DNA from: Geminicoccaceae bacterium
GTDB taxonomy: Bacteria; Pseudomonadota; Alphaproteobacteria; Geminicoccales; Geminicoccaceae
Length of the DNA: 64,000 nucleotides
Assembly: GCA_020638465.1 (NCBI GenBank)
Contig: JACKIM010000001.1
Coordinates: 2,054,501-2,118,500 of the forward strand
Reading direction: 5' to 3'
Part shown: one piece after another, positions 26,657 to 36,454 of the stretch
Position numbering within the stretch: the stretch's first letter is position 1
Layout of the letters: each line of letters opens with the position of its first letter
Made by a program: the position numbers and the translations under genes
The notes under the pieces: model-generated
What the model was told of the DNA's origin: nothing
What the model saw: the letters and a program-made list of their open reading frames with translations, nothing else
Databases searched by the model: none

Positions 26657-27328
26657 ATGAACCAGACAGGTGCCGGGAGCGGCCGGGAAACACGGTCGGA
26701 CGGCGCGACCACCCGCCGCCGGATCCTCGAAGTCGCAGGAGAACGGTTCGCGGCCGCCGGGTTCGCCGAGACAAGCAACAAGGAAATCGCGGCGGTGGCC
26801 GGGGTCGATCTGGCCTCGATCAACTATCATTTCGGAACGCGCGCCGGTCTCTATCAGGCGGTCTTGGCCGAAGCGCATCGCCGACTGGCAGACCGCGATG
26901 ACCTTGAGCGGATTGTCGGCGGCACCGGCACGGCCCATGACAGACTGCGCGCGCTTATAAGGTTTCTTCTCGGCGGAGGGCAGTCACAATGGCCGATGAT
27001 CGTCCTGGGCCGTGAACTGCTGTCGCCCTCGTCACATTTCCAGACGTTGCAGGAAGACGAGATCCTGCCGAAGATACGGATTGCGCTTCCGCTTCTTAGT
27101 GAATTGTCCGGAATTCCGCGGGACGACCCGCAACTGCTGCCCTCGCTCATCTGCGTGATGATCCCCTGCGTGGCGATTTCCCTGGTTGCCCGGGGAAGCA
27201 CGCCCCTGGCCATCCGGCTCCAGGAAGCCACGATGGACGAGATCTCGGACCAACTGTTCCGCTTCGCGACAGGCGGCCTGGAGGCGCTTGGATCCCGGCA
27301 TGAGACGGATGGGAACGGGGCAGGATGA
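26657..27328 (+). CDS. TetR-family regulator, CecR/YbiH-like
   Basis: Repressor-type protein of 223 residues. The N-terminal helix-turn-helix runs from about residue 17 to 62 (TRRRILEVAGERFAAAGF, then IAAVAGVDLASINYHFG), and the remaining 150 residues form a ligand-binding domain of the type found in YbiH/CecR. Start 26657 has GGAGA six bases upstream; the earlier in-frame ATG would extend it by a non-conserved tail. It is transcribed divergently from the YbhGFSR-like operon, the same pairing as cecR-ybhGFSR in enterobacteria, so it probably represses that operon and itself through the palindrome at 26559-26571. Confidence 0.92.
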   Translation: MNQTGAGSGRETRSDGATTRRRILEVAGERFAAAGFAETSNKEIAAVAGVDLASINYHFGTRAGLYQAVLAEAHRRLADRDDLERIVGGTGTAHDRLRALIRFLLGGGQSQWPMIVLGRELLSPSSHFQTLQEDEILPKIRIALPLLSELSGIPRDDPQLLPSLICVMIPCVAISLVARGSTPLAIRLQEATMDEISDQLFRFATGGLEALGSRHETDGNGAG

Positions 27329-27362
27329 GAAAAAAAGGTTCGATATGTTCCCTGTTTCCCGA

Positions 27363-28064
27363 TCAGGCCAACTTGGCCTGAAACTCGCGGATGCCCTGAC
27401 CGATGAAGGGGTCCATGTGATAGTAGATGAATTGCGCACCTTGCGCAGTCCAGTAGGCCAGGCGGTCCAGTGTGGTCAGCGTTCCGCCGATCTTGCCGGC
27501 GCTGGTGATTTTCGTCAGCGCCAGTTTGACCATTTCTTCAAGTTCGGGCGGTGGAGGATTTCCAGCTCCCGAGTACGGCATAAGCCCCATGGACTGCGCC
27601 AGATCGTTGGGGCCGATGAAGAAAACATCCACGCCTTCGACCGCAAGCATCTCATCGAGTTCGTTCTGGACGGTTTCGGCGCTTTCGATCATGCAGACCA
27701 CCAGCCGCTTCTCATAGTCGGTGGGGCAGGCATATTGCACCGTATCGACAATGGCCTGCGCCTGCTCGGCCGTCTCCACCATGGGGACCATGATGCCGTC
27801 GGCACCCATGTTCAGGTAGCGGATGATCGTGGACCGCTGATGCGAATCCGGGCGCACGATCATGGCACCGCCGGCGCCTCGGACGGTTTGCCCCATGACG
27901 CGAATGTCCTCGTGCGACCAAGGCCCGTGTTCGCAATCGGCAAAGATCGCATCGGCACCGATTTCCACCAGCCTTGATGCCAGCGTTACAGAGTTGTGGT
28001 GTGGGTTGATCATCCCGATGCGCTGTCCGGCTAGAAGTTTTTCCCGCATTTGAATTCCGCGCAT
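27363..28064 (-). CDS. HpcH/HpaI family aldolase
   Basis: Class II metal-dependent aldolase of 233 residues that would cleave or form a 2-oxo acid through a pyruvate enolate. The family blocks are DAIFADCEHGPWSHED near residue 40, NMGADGIMVPMVETAEQA near 85-102, CMIESAETVQN with the metal-binding Glu, and GVDVFFIGPNDLAQSMG with the metal-binding Asp. Three in-frame starts exist (28097, 28064, 28049); 28064 is used because GGAAAG precedes it by eight bases and the family normally begins close to this point. It is a single gene, converging on the TetR gene and diverging from the hydantoinase cluster, so its pathway is not evident. Confidence 0.87.
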   Translation of the reverse strand: MRGIQMREKLLAGQRIGMINPHHNSVTLASRLVEIGADAIFADCEHGPWSHEDIRVMGQTVRGAGGAMIVRPDSHQRSTIIRYLNMGADGIMVPMVETAEQAQAIVDTVQYACPTDYEKRLVVCMIESAETVQNELDEMLAVEGVDVFFIGPNDLAQSMGLMPYSGAGNPPPPELEEMVKLALTKITSAGKIGGTLTTLDRLAYWTAQGAQFIYYHMDPFIGQGIREFQAKLA

Positions 28065-28486
28065 GTCGATCGCTTTCCAGGTTGATTTCGCTAACATCCA
28101 TGCCCGACCGCATATGGCAGGCAGATAGGAAGGATCACCTTTTTGGGGTCATCACGATCCTCAAATTCTTCGTGGCGATCTGGCTTGTATGAGTGACGAG
28201 TGGCGGTAAACCGTCAACCCGGAGCACGGCCGTTATCCAGAAATGCTATGGTGGTAGAGTGTTGGGCGGTGTCTCGTTGCTTCCGTGACATGGTTACCCG
28301 CCGGTCAGCCATCTTAATTCGCTATGACGGCAGATGCGTTCTCTGTATTCCGCCGGATCGTGCGCTGCTCCTAGCCTTTGATTGGAAAATCGACAGAGAT
28401 TCCGGGCTCATGACGGCCAGCGCCCATAACTGGCATGGCGCATCTTCCGGGACCTCACGAAACTTGTAGGAGCAACTGGGACGGTC
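28065..28486. other. Divergent intergenic region between aldolase and hydantoinase operon
   Basis: About 420 bases of lower coding quality. It must hold promoters for the aldolase (minus) and the long plus-strand cluster. I see no convincing -35/-10 pair. A weak open frame at 28200-28469 shows no recognisable protein. An LysR-type site might be expected here given the regulator at 39252, but I cannot point to one. Confidence 0.5.
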
Positions 28487-30556
28487 ATGGCAAGACTTGC
28501 ATTCGATACTGGCGGTACATTCACGGATTTTGCCCTGATCGACGATAACGGTGCCTTGCACCTTCACAAGATACTGAGCACGCCCCTCGATCCGGCCGAA
28601 GCCGTGATTCAGGGCATCGACGAACTTCTGGAACTCCACGCCGATCAGGCGCCGCTCTCCGGTCTTCAGATCCTCGGTGCGACGACTGTCGTTACCAACG
28701 CAATCCTGGAGCGTAAGGGAGCTGAGACCGCATTCGTGACCACCGCCGGTTTCGAAGATCTTCTGAAGATCAGGACCGAAGGTCGATACGATCTGTATGA
28801 TCTGAACATTGAATACCCCGATCCGCTTGTACCTCGCGCGCGCATCTACGGAGCGATCGAGCGCGTGGCCGTGGATGGCACGATCATGACACCGCTCGAC
28901 GAAGGCTGCATCAGGGACATCGCCGCGAAGCTGAAACAGGATACGGTAAGTTCCGTGGCAGTCTGCCTGCTGCACGCCTACAAATATCCTGAGCATGAGC
29001 AACGGATCGCAGAGATCCTGCGTGCCGAACTGCCAGACGTCGCAGTGTCCATTTCGTCGGAGGTCTGCCCCGAGGTGCGGGAATTCGACCGCGCCTCGAC
29101 GACGGTTGCCAACGCATACACCCGCCCGATCATGGCGTCGCACACTGGAAACCTCGAGGCCGAGTTTCAGGAGCGCGGCGTTGTGAACCAGTTGCTCTGG
29201 ATGACGTCGAGCGGTGGCGTGGTACCCGGGCGCCGGGCCGCCGAGCTTCCTGTGCGACTCATCGAATCCGGTCCCGCCGCAGGCGCCGTCGCCGCTGCCG
29301 AGTTTGGCCGGCTCGCCGGGGAAAATAGCCTTCTGTCCTTCGACATGGGCGGCACCACGGCCAAGCTGTGCATCATTCCCAACGGCGAGCCCACCATCGG
29401 CACGGATCTTGAAGTCGCGCGCCATCAGCGTTTCCAGCGCGGGTCCGGATTCCCGCTCAAGATCCAGTCGATACAGATGATCGAGATTGGCGCGGGTGGT
29501 GGCAGTATCGCGGCACGGACACCGCTTGGGCTGCTGGATGTCGGGCCGCGCAGTGCCGGTGCGTTGCCGGGCCCCGCTTCCTACGGGCGGGGCGGGACCG
29601 AGCCTACGGTGACCGACGCCGATATCGTGCTGGGTTACATGGGCGTTGAGTCCTTCGTCGGCGGCACGTTCAAGATCGACCGTGAATTGGGCGAAATGGC
29701 GATAAAGCGCATCGCCGACGATCTGGGCATCTCGCAGGAACGGGCGGCCTGGGGCATCCATGACCTGATCAACGACAGCATGAGCAAGGCTGCGTCGATG
29801 CACGCCACCGACCTAGGCCTGGATGCCCGCAAACTGCCCATGGTCGCGTTCGGCGGTGCAGGGCCGGTTCACGCCTACGGTGTCGCAAAGAAACTGGGCA
29901 TCAAGAAGGTCATTTACCCGACGGGCGCGGGCGTGACCTCTGCCATCGGTCTGCTGATCGCGCCCGTGGCCGTCGACCTTTCCGTTTCGATGCCGATGTC
30001 GCTCGGCCTGTGGGACGGAGACGCCATGCGCAACCTGCTCAATCAGCTGTCCAGCCAGGGCGCAGAGGTCGTCGTCTCTGGCGGCGTGGACCCCGCCACG
30101 ATCGAGAACCGGTTCACCGTCGACATGCGGCATATCGGTCAGGGACACGAAATCAGTGTCTCGTTGCCGGACCTGTCGCTGCCCGAGGACACGTTCATCG
30201 AGGAGCTGCGGAACAAATTCCACAAGCAGTACCGCGAACTCTACGGACGGATCGTGCACGGCTCGGAAGTCGAGGTCATCACCTGGCGTCTCCGCGCTGG
30301 GGGCGAGAAGGCGACGATTTCCGGTTTCAGCGCCGATGCCGAAATTGTCGACGCGTTGAAGGGGCACCGCCCCGCCTATTTCCACGAAGCCGGCGGATAT
30401 GTGGATACCCCTGTCTACGACCACTACCGGTTTGCCGTCGACGCCGTGATCGAGGGCCCCGCCGTCATCGAACAGCGCGAGTCGACCGTCGTTTTCGGCC
30501 CGGATGCCAGTGCGTGCAAGGATGCGTGCGGCAATCTCATCCTAACCATCAAGTAA
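28487..30556 (+). CDS. Hydantoinase/oxoprolinase subunit A (HyuA family)
   Basis: ATP-binding subunit of 689 residues of a hydantoinase/oxoprolinase-type enzyme. The N-terminal ASKHA phosphate loop DTGGTFTDFALID starts at residue 7, GATTVVTNAILERKG follows near 65, and the second phosphate motif FDMGGTTAKLCII is near 285. Late conserved glycine motifs AFGGAGPVHAYGVA occur near 455. These enzymes couple ATP hydrolysis to opening a cyclic amide or to carboxylation (N-methylhydantoinase, 5-oxoprolinase, acetone carboxylase, caprolactamase). AGGAG lies upstream of the ATG. The B subunit follows after ten bases. A cyclic imide or lactam substrate is likely; the exact one is unknown. Confidence 0.93.
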   Translation: MARLAFDTGGTFTDFALIDDNGALHLHKILSTPLDPAEAVIQGIDELLELHADQAPLSGLQILGATTVVTNAILERKGAETAFVTTAGFEDLLKIRTEGRYDLYDLNIEYPDPLVPRARIYGAIERVAVDGTIMTPLDEGCIRDIAAKLKQDTVSSVAVCLLHAYKYPEHEQRIAEILRAELPDVAVSISSEVCPEVREFDRASTTVANAYTRPIMASHTGNLEAEFQERGVVNQLLWMTSSGGVVPGRRAAELPVRLIESGPAAGAVAAAEFGRLAGENSLLSFDMGGTTAKLCIIPNGEPTIGTDLEVARHQRFQRGSGFPLKIQSIQMIEIGAGGGSIAARTPLGLLDVGPRSAGALPGPASYGRGGTEPTVTDADIVLGYMGVESFVGGTFKIDRELGEMAIKRIADDLGISQERAAWGIHDLINDSMSKAASMHATDLGLDARKLPMVAFGGAGPVHAYGVAKKLGIKKVIYPTGAGVTSAIGLLIAPVAVDLSVSMPMSLGLWDGDAMRNLLNQLSSQGAEVVVSGGVDPATIENRFTVDMRHIGQGHEISVSLPDLSLPEDTFIEELRNKFHKQYRELYGRIVHGSEVEVITWRLRAGGEKATISGFSADAEIVDALKGHRPAYFHEAGGYVDTPVYDHYRFAVDAVIEGPAVIEQRESTVVFGPDASACKDACGNLILTIK

Positions 30557-30566
30557 GGAGCCTGAC

Positions 30567-32234
30567 ATGCAAATGCGTGCACCGATGCAGGACTTCCAGG
30601 ACCCGATCACCCTACAGGTGATGTGGAACCGGCTGGTCTTTATTGCAGACCAGGCAGACAACGTCCTGGGCCGAACAGCTTTTTCGCCGATCGTACGCGA
30701 GAATCACGACTACGTGACCGTGCTCATGGATTCACGTGGACGGGCGTTGTCGCAATGCACGTGGTCGATCCCGGTGTTCATCTCGTCTTTGCCGGCCGCC
30801 GTCCAGAACCACTTTCTGAAGGCCTTTCCCCCCGAAACGCTGAAGCCGGGTGACGTCCTGGCCACCAACGATGCAGATATCGGTACAGGTCATCTGCTTG
30901 ACGTGACGATGGTCACGCCAATCTTCAAGAATGGCAAGGTCGTGGCTTATGCCGGGTCCATCGCACATATGCCGGATATCGGCGGCCGCCCGCTGTCCCC
31001 TGACGCGACTGACATTTTCGAGGAAGGCATCCGCTTTCCGATGATGAAGATGCACCGCGAGGGTGAGCCCAACCGCGACATGCTGGACATCATCGCCGCA
31101 AGCGTGCGTCTGCCGTACGAGGTAATGGGCGATCTGGAAAGCATGGTCGCGGCCAACGCCGTCATGGCGCGTGAACTGGAACGGTTCCTGGACGATTACG
31201 ACCTGGACGAAGTCGACATCTTGGCCGACGCGATCCACTCCCGCTCCGAGGCGCGGATGCGCCAGGCGATCAGCGCGCTGCCGGACGGCGTCTACAAGAG
31301 CGAAGTCATGCTCGATGGCTTCGACGACGATGTCCACCTCAAGGTCGCCGTCGAGGTAAAGGACGATACCGTCCATGTCGACTATGCGGGGACGTCCGAT
31401 CAGGTCCTTCACGGAATCAATTGCCGCCCGAACTATCGCTTCGCGCATTCGGTCTATGCGATCAAGTGCCTGCTGGATCCGGGCACGCCCAACAACGAGG
31501 GCTGCATCAACCCGATTACCGACAGCGCTCCGCTGGGGTCGATCCTGAATCCTCGGGCATCCGCGGCCGGGAACTCCCGGAACCTCGTCGGACACGTCAT
31601 TCCCAGTGCTATTTTCCGGGCTATGCAGGAAATCCTGCCGGAACGGGTGATCGGGGACAGTGGCGGTGCACCGATCTGGGCAACGAACTGCATGGGGCAG
31701 CATGCCGACGGAACGTCGTATGGCTCGATGCAGTACTACCACGGCGGGCAGGGCGGTCGGGCAACTCTCGACGGACTGGACGCGCTGAGCTTTCCGTCCA
31801 ACTGCAAGGCCACGCCGGTAGAGATGTTTGAACTTGCCGTGCCGGTCCTTACGGAATGCAAGGAGCTTATCCGGGACTCCGGGGGTATCGGCAAATATCG
31901 CGGCGGTATGGGACAGCGTTCGATCCTGCGCAATCTCTCACCGCTTCCGATGAGCATCTACGTGTCGTCGGAGCGGGTCAAATACCCCTGTTTCGGTGTC
32001 GTTGGTGGACAGGATGGTCGCCCCGGTCAGGTGCTCAAGAACGGCGAGCCGCATTTTCCCAAAGGTAAGATCCGTCTCGATCCGGGCGATCGTTTGACGA
32101 TGGAGAGTCCCGGCGGCGGCGGATGGGGTGATCCGGCGGAACGGCCCGTTGCCGATATCGAAGGCGACCTCAGCGAGGGCTGGGTCACACAGGCGGCAAG
32201 CCGCAAAGCCTATCCGCATTGGAAGCCGGAATGA
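30567..32234 (+). CDS. Hydantoinase/oxoprolinase subunit B (HyuB family)
   Basis: Metal-containing catalytic partner of HyuA, 555 residues. It opens with the family block DPITLQVMWNRLVFIADQAD near residue 11, then GRTAFSPIVRENHDY, ATNDADIGTGHLLD near 107 and HMPDIGGRPLSPD near 132, and ends with SPGGGGWGDPAERP. AAGGAG overlaps the hyuA stop and is six bases from the ATG, so the two subunits are made together. Its TGA overlaps the start of the SDR gene. A and B form one cytosolic complex. Confidence 0.93.
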   Translation: MQMRAPMQDFQDPITLQVMWNRLVFIADQADNVLGRTAFSPIVRENHDYVTVLMDSRGRALSQCTWSIPVFISSLPAAVQNHFLKAFPPETLKPGDVLATNDADIGTGHLLDVTMVTPIFKNGKVVAYAGSIAHMPDIGGRPLSPDATDIFEEGIRFPMMKMHREGEPNRDMLDIIAASVRLPYEVMGDLESMVAANAVMARELERFLDDYDLDEVDILADAIHSRSEARMRQAISALPDGVYKSEVMLDGFDDDVHLKVAVEVKDDTVHVDYAGTSDQVLHGINCRPNYRFAHSVYAIKCLLDPGTPNNEGCINPITDSAPLGSILNPRASAAGNSRNLVGHVIPSAIFRAMQEILPERVIGDSGGAPIWATNCMGQHADGTSYGSMQYYHGGQGGRATLDGLDALSFPSNCKATPVEMFELAVPVLTECKELIRDSGGIGKYRGGMGQRSILRNLSPLPMSIYVSSERVKYPCFGVVGGQDGRPGQVLKNGEPHFPKGKIRLDPGDRLTMESPGGGGWGDPAERPVADIEGDLSEGWVTQAASRKAYPHWKPE

Positions 32235-33052
32235 CCGCCGGTACGGCGTCTGTCCGCCGGCTGGAGAACCGCGTTATCGTCATTACCGGCGCAGGGTCCG
32301 GCATCGGAAGTGCGGCCGCGCGGCTCCTCGCAGAAGAGGGCGCCGCTGTGGTCCTCGTCGGCCGCCGTGCCGCCGCGCTTGAGGCGGTCGCGGAGCAAAT
32401 TGAAAAGGCCGGAGGGAGCGCGCTGGCGCATGCGGCGGACATCTCGGACGTGGACGAGGTGCGGGTCTTGGTGGAAACTGCCGAAAGCCACTTTGGTCCG
32501 GTGGACATTCTCGTAAACAATGCGGGGCGGGCAAGCGAAGTGCTCAACGCGCGGTGGATGACCAACGAGGATTGGGCCGAGACGGTCTCGTTGAACCTCA
32601 CGGCAGTGTTCCAGCTGACGCGTGCGGTGTTGCCGTCAATGATCGCCAGGGGCGGAGGTTCCATCGTGACGGTATCGTCGCTGGCGGCGGACCGGCCCAA
32701 CCTTCTGGGCGGGCCGGCGTACGGCGCCGCAAAGGCAGGCGTGCGAAACTTCATGGGGTACCTGCACAACACTTACCGCAACCAGATGATCCGGGCGACG
32801 ACCATCCTGCCAGGCGAGACGAACACACCAATCATGGATCTGCGGGCCCGTCCTCCGGAAGCGGAGGAAAGGGCGGTCATGCTCGACCCGGACGACGTCG
32901 CCGCCGCGATCCACCTGTGTTGTACACTGCCTGCGAGAGCCGTGATCGAAGAACTCAAGATTGCGCCGACATTTCAACGAAATATCGAAGTGGACCTTGA
33001 GGTTGCGCGGTGGCTGGGCGTGCCGGGCGACTTTCCCGACGCGCCGAAATAA
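32231..33052 (+). CDS. SDR family oxidoreductase in hydantoinase operon
   Basis: Short-chain dehydrogenase/reductase of 273 residues. Cofactor motif TGAGSGIG is near residue 19-26, NNAGR near 98, the catalytic serine strand VTVSSLAADRP near 145 and YGAAK near 165. The ATG overlaps the hyuB stop (ATGA); an in-frame TTG four codons earlier has no better ribosome site. It may oxidise or reduce an alcohol or keto group before or after ring opening by HyuAB. The last gene of the immediate hydantoinase unit; a 189-base gap follows. Confidence 0.92.
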   Translation: MTAGTASVRRLENRVIVITGAGSGIGSAAARLLAEEGAAVVLVGRRAAALEAVAEQIEKAGGSALAHAADISDVDEVRVLVETAESHFGPVDILVNNAGRASEVLNARWMTNEDWAETVSLNLTAVFQLTRAVLPSMIARGGGSIVTVSSLAADRPNLLGGPAYGAAKAGVRNFMGYLHNTYRNQMIRATTILPGETNTPIMDLRARPPEAEERAVMLDPDDVAAAIHLCCTLPARAVIEELKIAPTFQRNIEVDLEVARWLGVPGDFPDAPK

Positions 33053-33241
33053 TCCAGTCCGGCGACGCAATCCGCGCCGGTCTGGTCATCAAATAATCCT
33101 ATGGTGACAGAGCGAGCCAGTAATGGCTACGCCCAGATCCAGTCGCTAACGTTAACCATCAGAGGCCGGCAAAATGGCCCTGAATGCCCCCAAGAGAGGG
33201 TAGCCCGCCACACGGCGGATTCAACAGAGAGAGAGGCCATC

Positions 33242-34450
33242 ATGAAAAATAATACCCTGTCACGTTCTGGCGCCCGTTTAGCGGCGGCGCTGGGTGCAAC
33301 TGCGATCAGCGCGGCGCTGCTTCTGTCCGGTGCGTCTTCCTTTGCGCAGGAGGACAACGTCCAGATCGGTCTGGTTACCCCGATGGCCGGTGCAAACGCG
33401 CGGTTCGGGGGCTTCGCCCTTCGGGGAATGGAACTGGCCATCAAGGAGATCAACGAGGCCGGTGGCGTGAACGGCCGGATGCTGGAACTGTCCTATGGAG
33501 ACAGCCAGTGCGCTCCGGTCGAAGGCGTCTCGGCCACGCGCCGCCTGATCGAGAGCAACGAGGTTGATTTCATCCTTGGCGACGTGTGCTCGTCGGTGAC
33601 GCTGGCGATGCAGCCCATCGTCGAAGAGGCGGGCGTCCTGCTGCTGAACGCGGCATCCTCGAACCCGCAGATCACCTACGGCGCCGGGGTCGGCGGGTTC
33701 GAATGGACCTTCCGCAACTACATCACCGACGAGATACGTGCGCGGGCCGTCCAGCAGTTCGCCTATGAAAACCGTGGCTACACCAAGTTCGCGGTGCTGT
33801 CCGTCGACAGCGACTTCGGGCGCGGTGCCATTAATTTCGCACGCAAATACCTGCCCGAATTCAATGGCGAGATCGTCAGTGAGGACTACTACAGGGAGGG
33901 CGAAGTTGATTTCCGCTCGGTTTTGACCAAGATCAAGAATTCGGGGGCCGAGGCGATCATCATGTACGGCTTGGGCGACACCACCCCGGTGATCGGCCGC
34001 CAGATGATCGAGCTGGGTATGGCGGGAAAGATCCCACTGATAGGCGATGGCGAGTTCAACGCATCGAACACGCTGAAAGCCGCTGGAAAAGCGATGGAAG
34101 GCGCGATCCAGGCGATCTTCTGGCTGCCGACGTTGGACAGTGAGCGCTCGCTCGAATTCGTGGAGAACTACAAGGCGGAATATGGCGGCGAGGAACCCAA
34201 CAACCACGCCTATTCGCATTGGGACAGCACCCATCTGCTTGCAGAAGCCATCAAGATCGCTGGAAGCGCCGAGCCCGAAGCCGTGCAGGCGGCTCTGGAG
34301 GAAAACACCTTCGAAAGCGCTGTGGGAACGGTGAAATTCGATGACCATCACCAAGCGAAGCTGCCGATGATCCTGCTTGAGATCGTGGACGGCGAGATCC
34401 AGGTCGTGGGCAGCGTCGAAGGCGATATCAACTACCCACCAGCCAACTGA
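33242..34450 (+). CDS. Liv-type ABC transporter substrate-binding protein
   Basis: Periplasmic binding protein of 402 residues, type I fold, of the branched-chain amino acid/amide family. The signal peptide has a basic start (MKNNTLSRSGAR) and a hydrophobic core ending in ASSFAQ. The mature protein opens with QIGLVTPMAGANARFG, the usual first strand and ligand loop. AGAGAGAGG precedes ATG 33242; the open frame upstream to 33101 has no such site and no signal sequence. It leads a complete five-gene importer. In this setting the ligand may be an amide, hydantoin-like or amino acid derivative rather than leucine. Confidence 0.93.
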   Translation: MKNNTLSRSGARLAAALGATAISAALLLSGASSFAQEDNVQIGLVTPMAGANARFGGFALRGMELAIKEINEAGGVNGRMLELSYGDSQCAPVEGVSATRRLIESNEVDFILGDVCSSVTLAMQPIVEEAGVLLLNAASSNPQITYGAGVGGFEWTFRNYITDEIRARAVQQFAYENRGYTKFAVLSVDSDFGRGAINFARKYLPEFNGEIVSEDYYREGEVDFRSVLTKIKNSGAEAIIMYGLGDTTPVIGRQMIELGMAGKIPLIGDGEFNASNTLKAAGKAMEGAIQAIFWLPTLDSERSLEFVENYKAEYGGEEPNNHAYSHWDSTHLLAEAIKIAGSAEPEAVQAALEENTFESAVGTVKFDDHHQAKLPMILLEIVDGEIQVVGSVEGDINYPPAN

Positions 34451-34564
34451 CCTGCGTTCTGCTTCGGACCGTGCCGGATGTGCGGTCCGAAGAATCCCTT
34501 TGAACGGGTCGGGGGCAATCTCGCCGCTGCCCTATTTCCAGAAACCGAAATGATGGGACGGGCA

Positions 34565-35431
34565 ATGCTTCTCTTCGAGCAGTTTCTGAACGGAATCGTC
34601 ACCGGATCTGTCTACTCGATCGTGGCAGTCGGGATGACCATGATTTTCGGGGTTCTCCGTGCCATCAACTTCGCGCATGGCGAATACTACATGTTCGGAA
34701 CCTTCGGTGGCTGGATCGTGCTTGACTGGTTAGGGCTTCCGTATCCTGCCGCGATCGTCGCGGGCGTTCTTGCAACGTTCCTTGTCGCGGCGCTGGTGGG
34801 TCAGGTGGTCATGCGGCACATGGTCGGCCGGTCCGCGGAAGCCGGTGTCCTCGCCACGCTGGGTATCGCGCTGGTCCTTCAGAACACGGTGATCTTCTTC
34901 CTCGGCGGCAGCTACAAGTTCTTTGCCGGTGGTTATATCGAACCCGTGGAGTTCTGGGGTATCTCCCTGGCGCAGCAGAGGATCCTGATTCTGGTGGTCG
35001 TCGTGCTGATATTCAGCACCCTTGAGTTCATGGTGACCTACACGCGGTTCGGCAAGTCGATGCGGGCTGTCGCGCAGAATATCGAATGTTGCGAGGTCGT
35101 CGGGATCGATGTGCCCAAGGTGGTGTTCCGCACCTTCGTGCTGGGCGCCATCCTTGCCGGCCTTGCCGGCGTCCTGACGGGACCTATCAACGTCACGATC
35201 TATCCTGGCATGGGCGAGATCATCACGTACAAGACGCTTCCCATCATCGTCATGGGCGGGCTTGGCAATGTGCGCGGAACGCTCGTCGCGGCGATGGTCC
35301 TTGGCGTCGCCGAGAGTTTCGTCTCTGCCTACATGGGCCTGCAATATCGGGACGCGGTCGGCTTCGCCACGCTTATCCTGATCCTGATGGTTCGCCCGCA
35401 CGGCCTGTTTGGCACGACAACCCGATTTTGA
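34565..35431 (+). CDS. Liv-type ABC transporter permease, LivH-like
   Basis: Inner-membrane permease of 288 residues with about eight helices. GIVTGSVYSIVAVGMTMIFG at the N-terminus followed by INFAHGEYYM is the LivH hallmark, and the coupling region is TRFGKSMRAVAQN with ALGI-type residues near 160-195. ATG 34565 (MLLFEQFLNG) matches the usual family start; ATGs at 34550 and 34553 are possible alternatives. It is followed after 22 bases by livM. Confidence 0.93.
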   Translation: MLLFEQFLNGIVTGSVYSIVAVGMTMIFGVLRAINFAHGEYYMFGTFGGWIVLDWLGLPYPAAIVAGVLATFLVAALVGQVVMRHMVGRSAEAGVLATLGIALVLQNTVIFFLGGSYKFFAGGYIEPVEFWGISLAQQRILILVVVVLIFSTLEFMVTYTRFGKSMRAVAQNIECCEVVGIDVPKVVFRTFVLGAILAGLAGVLTGPINVTIYPGMGEIITYKTLPIIVMGGLGNVRGTLVAAMVLGVAESFVSAYMGLQYRDAVGFATLILILMVRPHGLFGTTTRF

Positions 35432-35453
35432 TCCCATTTTCGTGAGAAGTACC

Positions 35454-36452
35454 ATGCAAACCACATATCTGGCGCCTACCGGGCTCTCCGACAGACGCTT
35501 TATCGTCATCGTCGTGGCCGTCGTACTGCTCGCTGTTGCGCCGTTCGTTCTGGGTCGGTATGTCCTTCACTCGATGATCGTGGCGATGATCTTCATGTTG
35601 CCCGCGATCGGCCTGAACCTGATCGTTGGTTTCACCGGCCTGCTGTCGCTGGCGCAGGCGGCCTTCTTCGGCATCGGCGCCTACGCGTCGGCCCTCATGG
35701 CGATACACTGGGGCACGCCGTTCTACGTGAACTTTCCGCTCGCCGGCATCGTGGCCGGTGTGATCGCGGCGCCCCTTGCGGTTCCGGCGCTGCGGTTGCG
35801 GACGACTTCGTTCGTGATGTGCACGCTGGGTTTCGTGATCATCAGCCAGGCGGTATCCAAGAACTGGGTCTCGGTCACGCGCGGGGACATGGGGCTGTCG
35901 AACGTTCCGAACCCAGAGTTTTTCCTCGGTCCGCTGTCCTTCACCGTGTCGACCATCGTGGGCCAGTATTACCTGCTGCTCATTATCGCCTGCGCGATGG
36001 TGGCGTTGATGTACGGAATCGTCCGGTCGGCGGCGGGGCGCAACATGATCGCCATCCGCGAGAACGAGACGCTGGCGGAGTCGATGGGCGTTCCGACCTG
36101 GCGGGTCAAACTGTCGGTCTTCGTCCTCTCGGCGTTCTTCGCGGGGCTTGGCGGCAGCGTCTATGTCCACTACCTGACCATCGTAAGCCCGCTGACCTTC
36201 CAGACCCACTACACCACGACGATCCTGATCATCGTCCTCGGCGGCGGTCCCGGCACGATCACGGGAGCCATCCTGGGCAGCTTCCTTTTCGTTGGCCTGT
36301 CCGAGGCGCTTCGGATCGCGCCCGAAATACGCATGATCCTCTACGGTCTTTGCCTCCTGGTGCTGGTGTTCTGGTTTCCGAAGGGCTTCAGCTCGTTGAT
36401 TGAGTGGTTCTGGTCCAAATTCACGCCAGCCCAAAAGGCGGGAAGTGAGTGA
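35454..36452 (+). CDS. Liv-type ABC transporter permease, LivM-like
   Basis: Second permease, 332 residues. The NLIVGFTGLLSLAQAAFFGIGAYASA block near residue 58-83 is diagnostic of LivM, and SAAGRNMIAIRENETLAESMG near 195-215 is the ATPase contact. An earlier in-frame start at 35409 would overlap livH and add a non-membrane leader, so ATG 35454 is used; GAGAAG precedes it. The stop lies two bases before the LivG ATG. Confidence 0.93.
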   Translation: MQTTYLAPTGLSDRRFIVIVVAVVLLAVAPFVLGRYVLHSMIVAMIFMLPAIGLNLIVGFTGLLSLAQAAFFGIGAYASALMAIHWGTPFYVNFPLAGIVAGVIAAPLAVPALRLRTTSFVMCTLGFVIISQAVSKNWVSVTRGDMGLSNVPNPEFFLGPLSFTVSTIVGQYYLLLIIACAMVALMYGIVRSAAGRNMIAIRENETLAESMGVPTWRVKLSVFVLSAFFAGLGGSVYVHYLTIVSPLTFQTHYTTTILIIVLGGGPGTITGAILGSFLFVGLSEALRIAPEIRMILYGLCLLVLVFWFPKGFSSLIEWFWSKFTPAQKAGSE

Positions 36453-36454
36453 AC

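Noticed and set aside
28200..28469. 89-residue plus-strand frame in the aldolase-hyuA gap
   Set aside because: No ribosome site, no recognisable protein pattern, more likely promoter DNA.
28322..29803. 493-residue minus-strand frame opposite hyuA
   Set aside because: Shadow frame without recognisable motifs; HyuA phosphate loops are clear on the plus strand.
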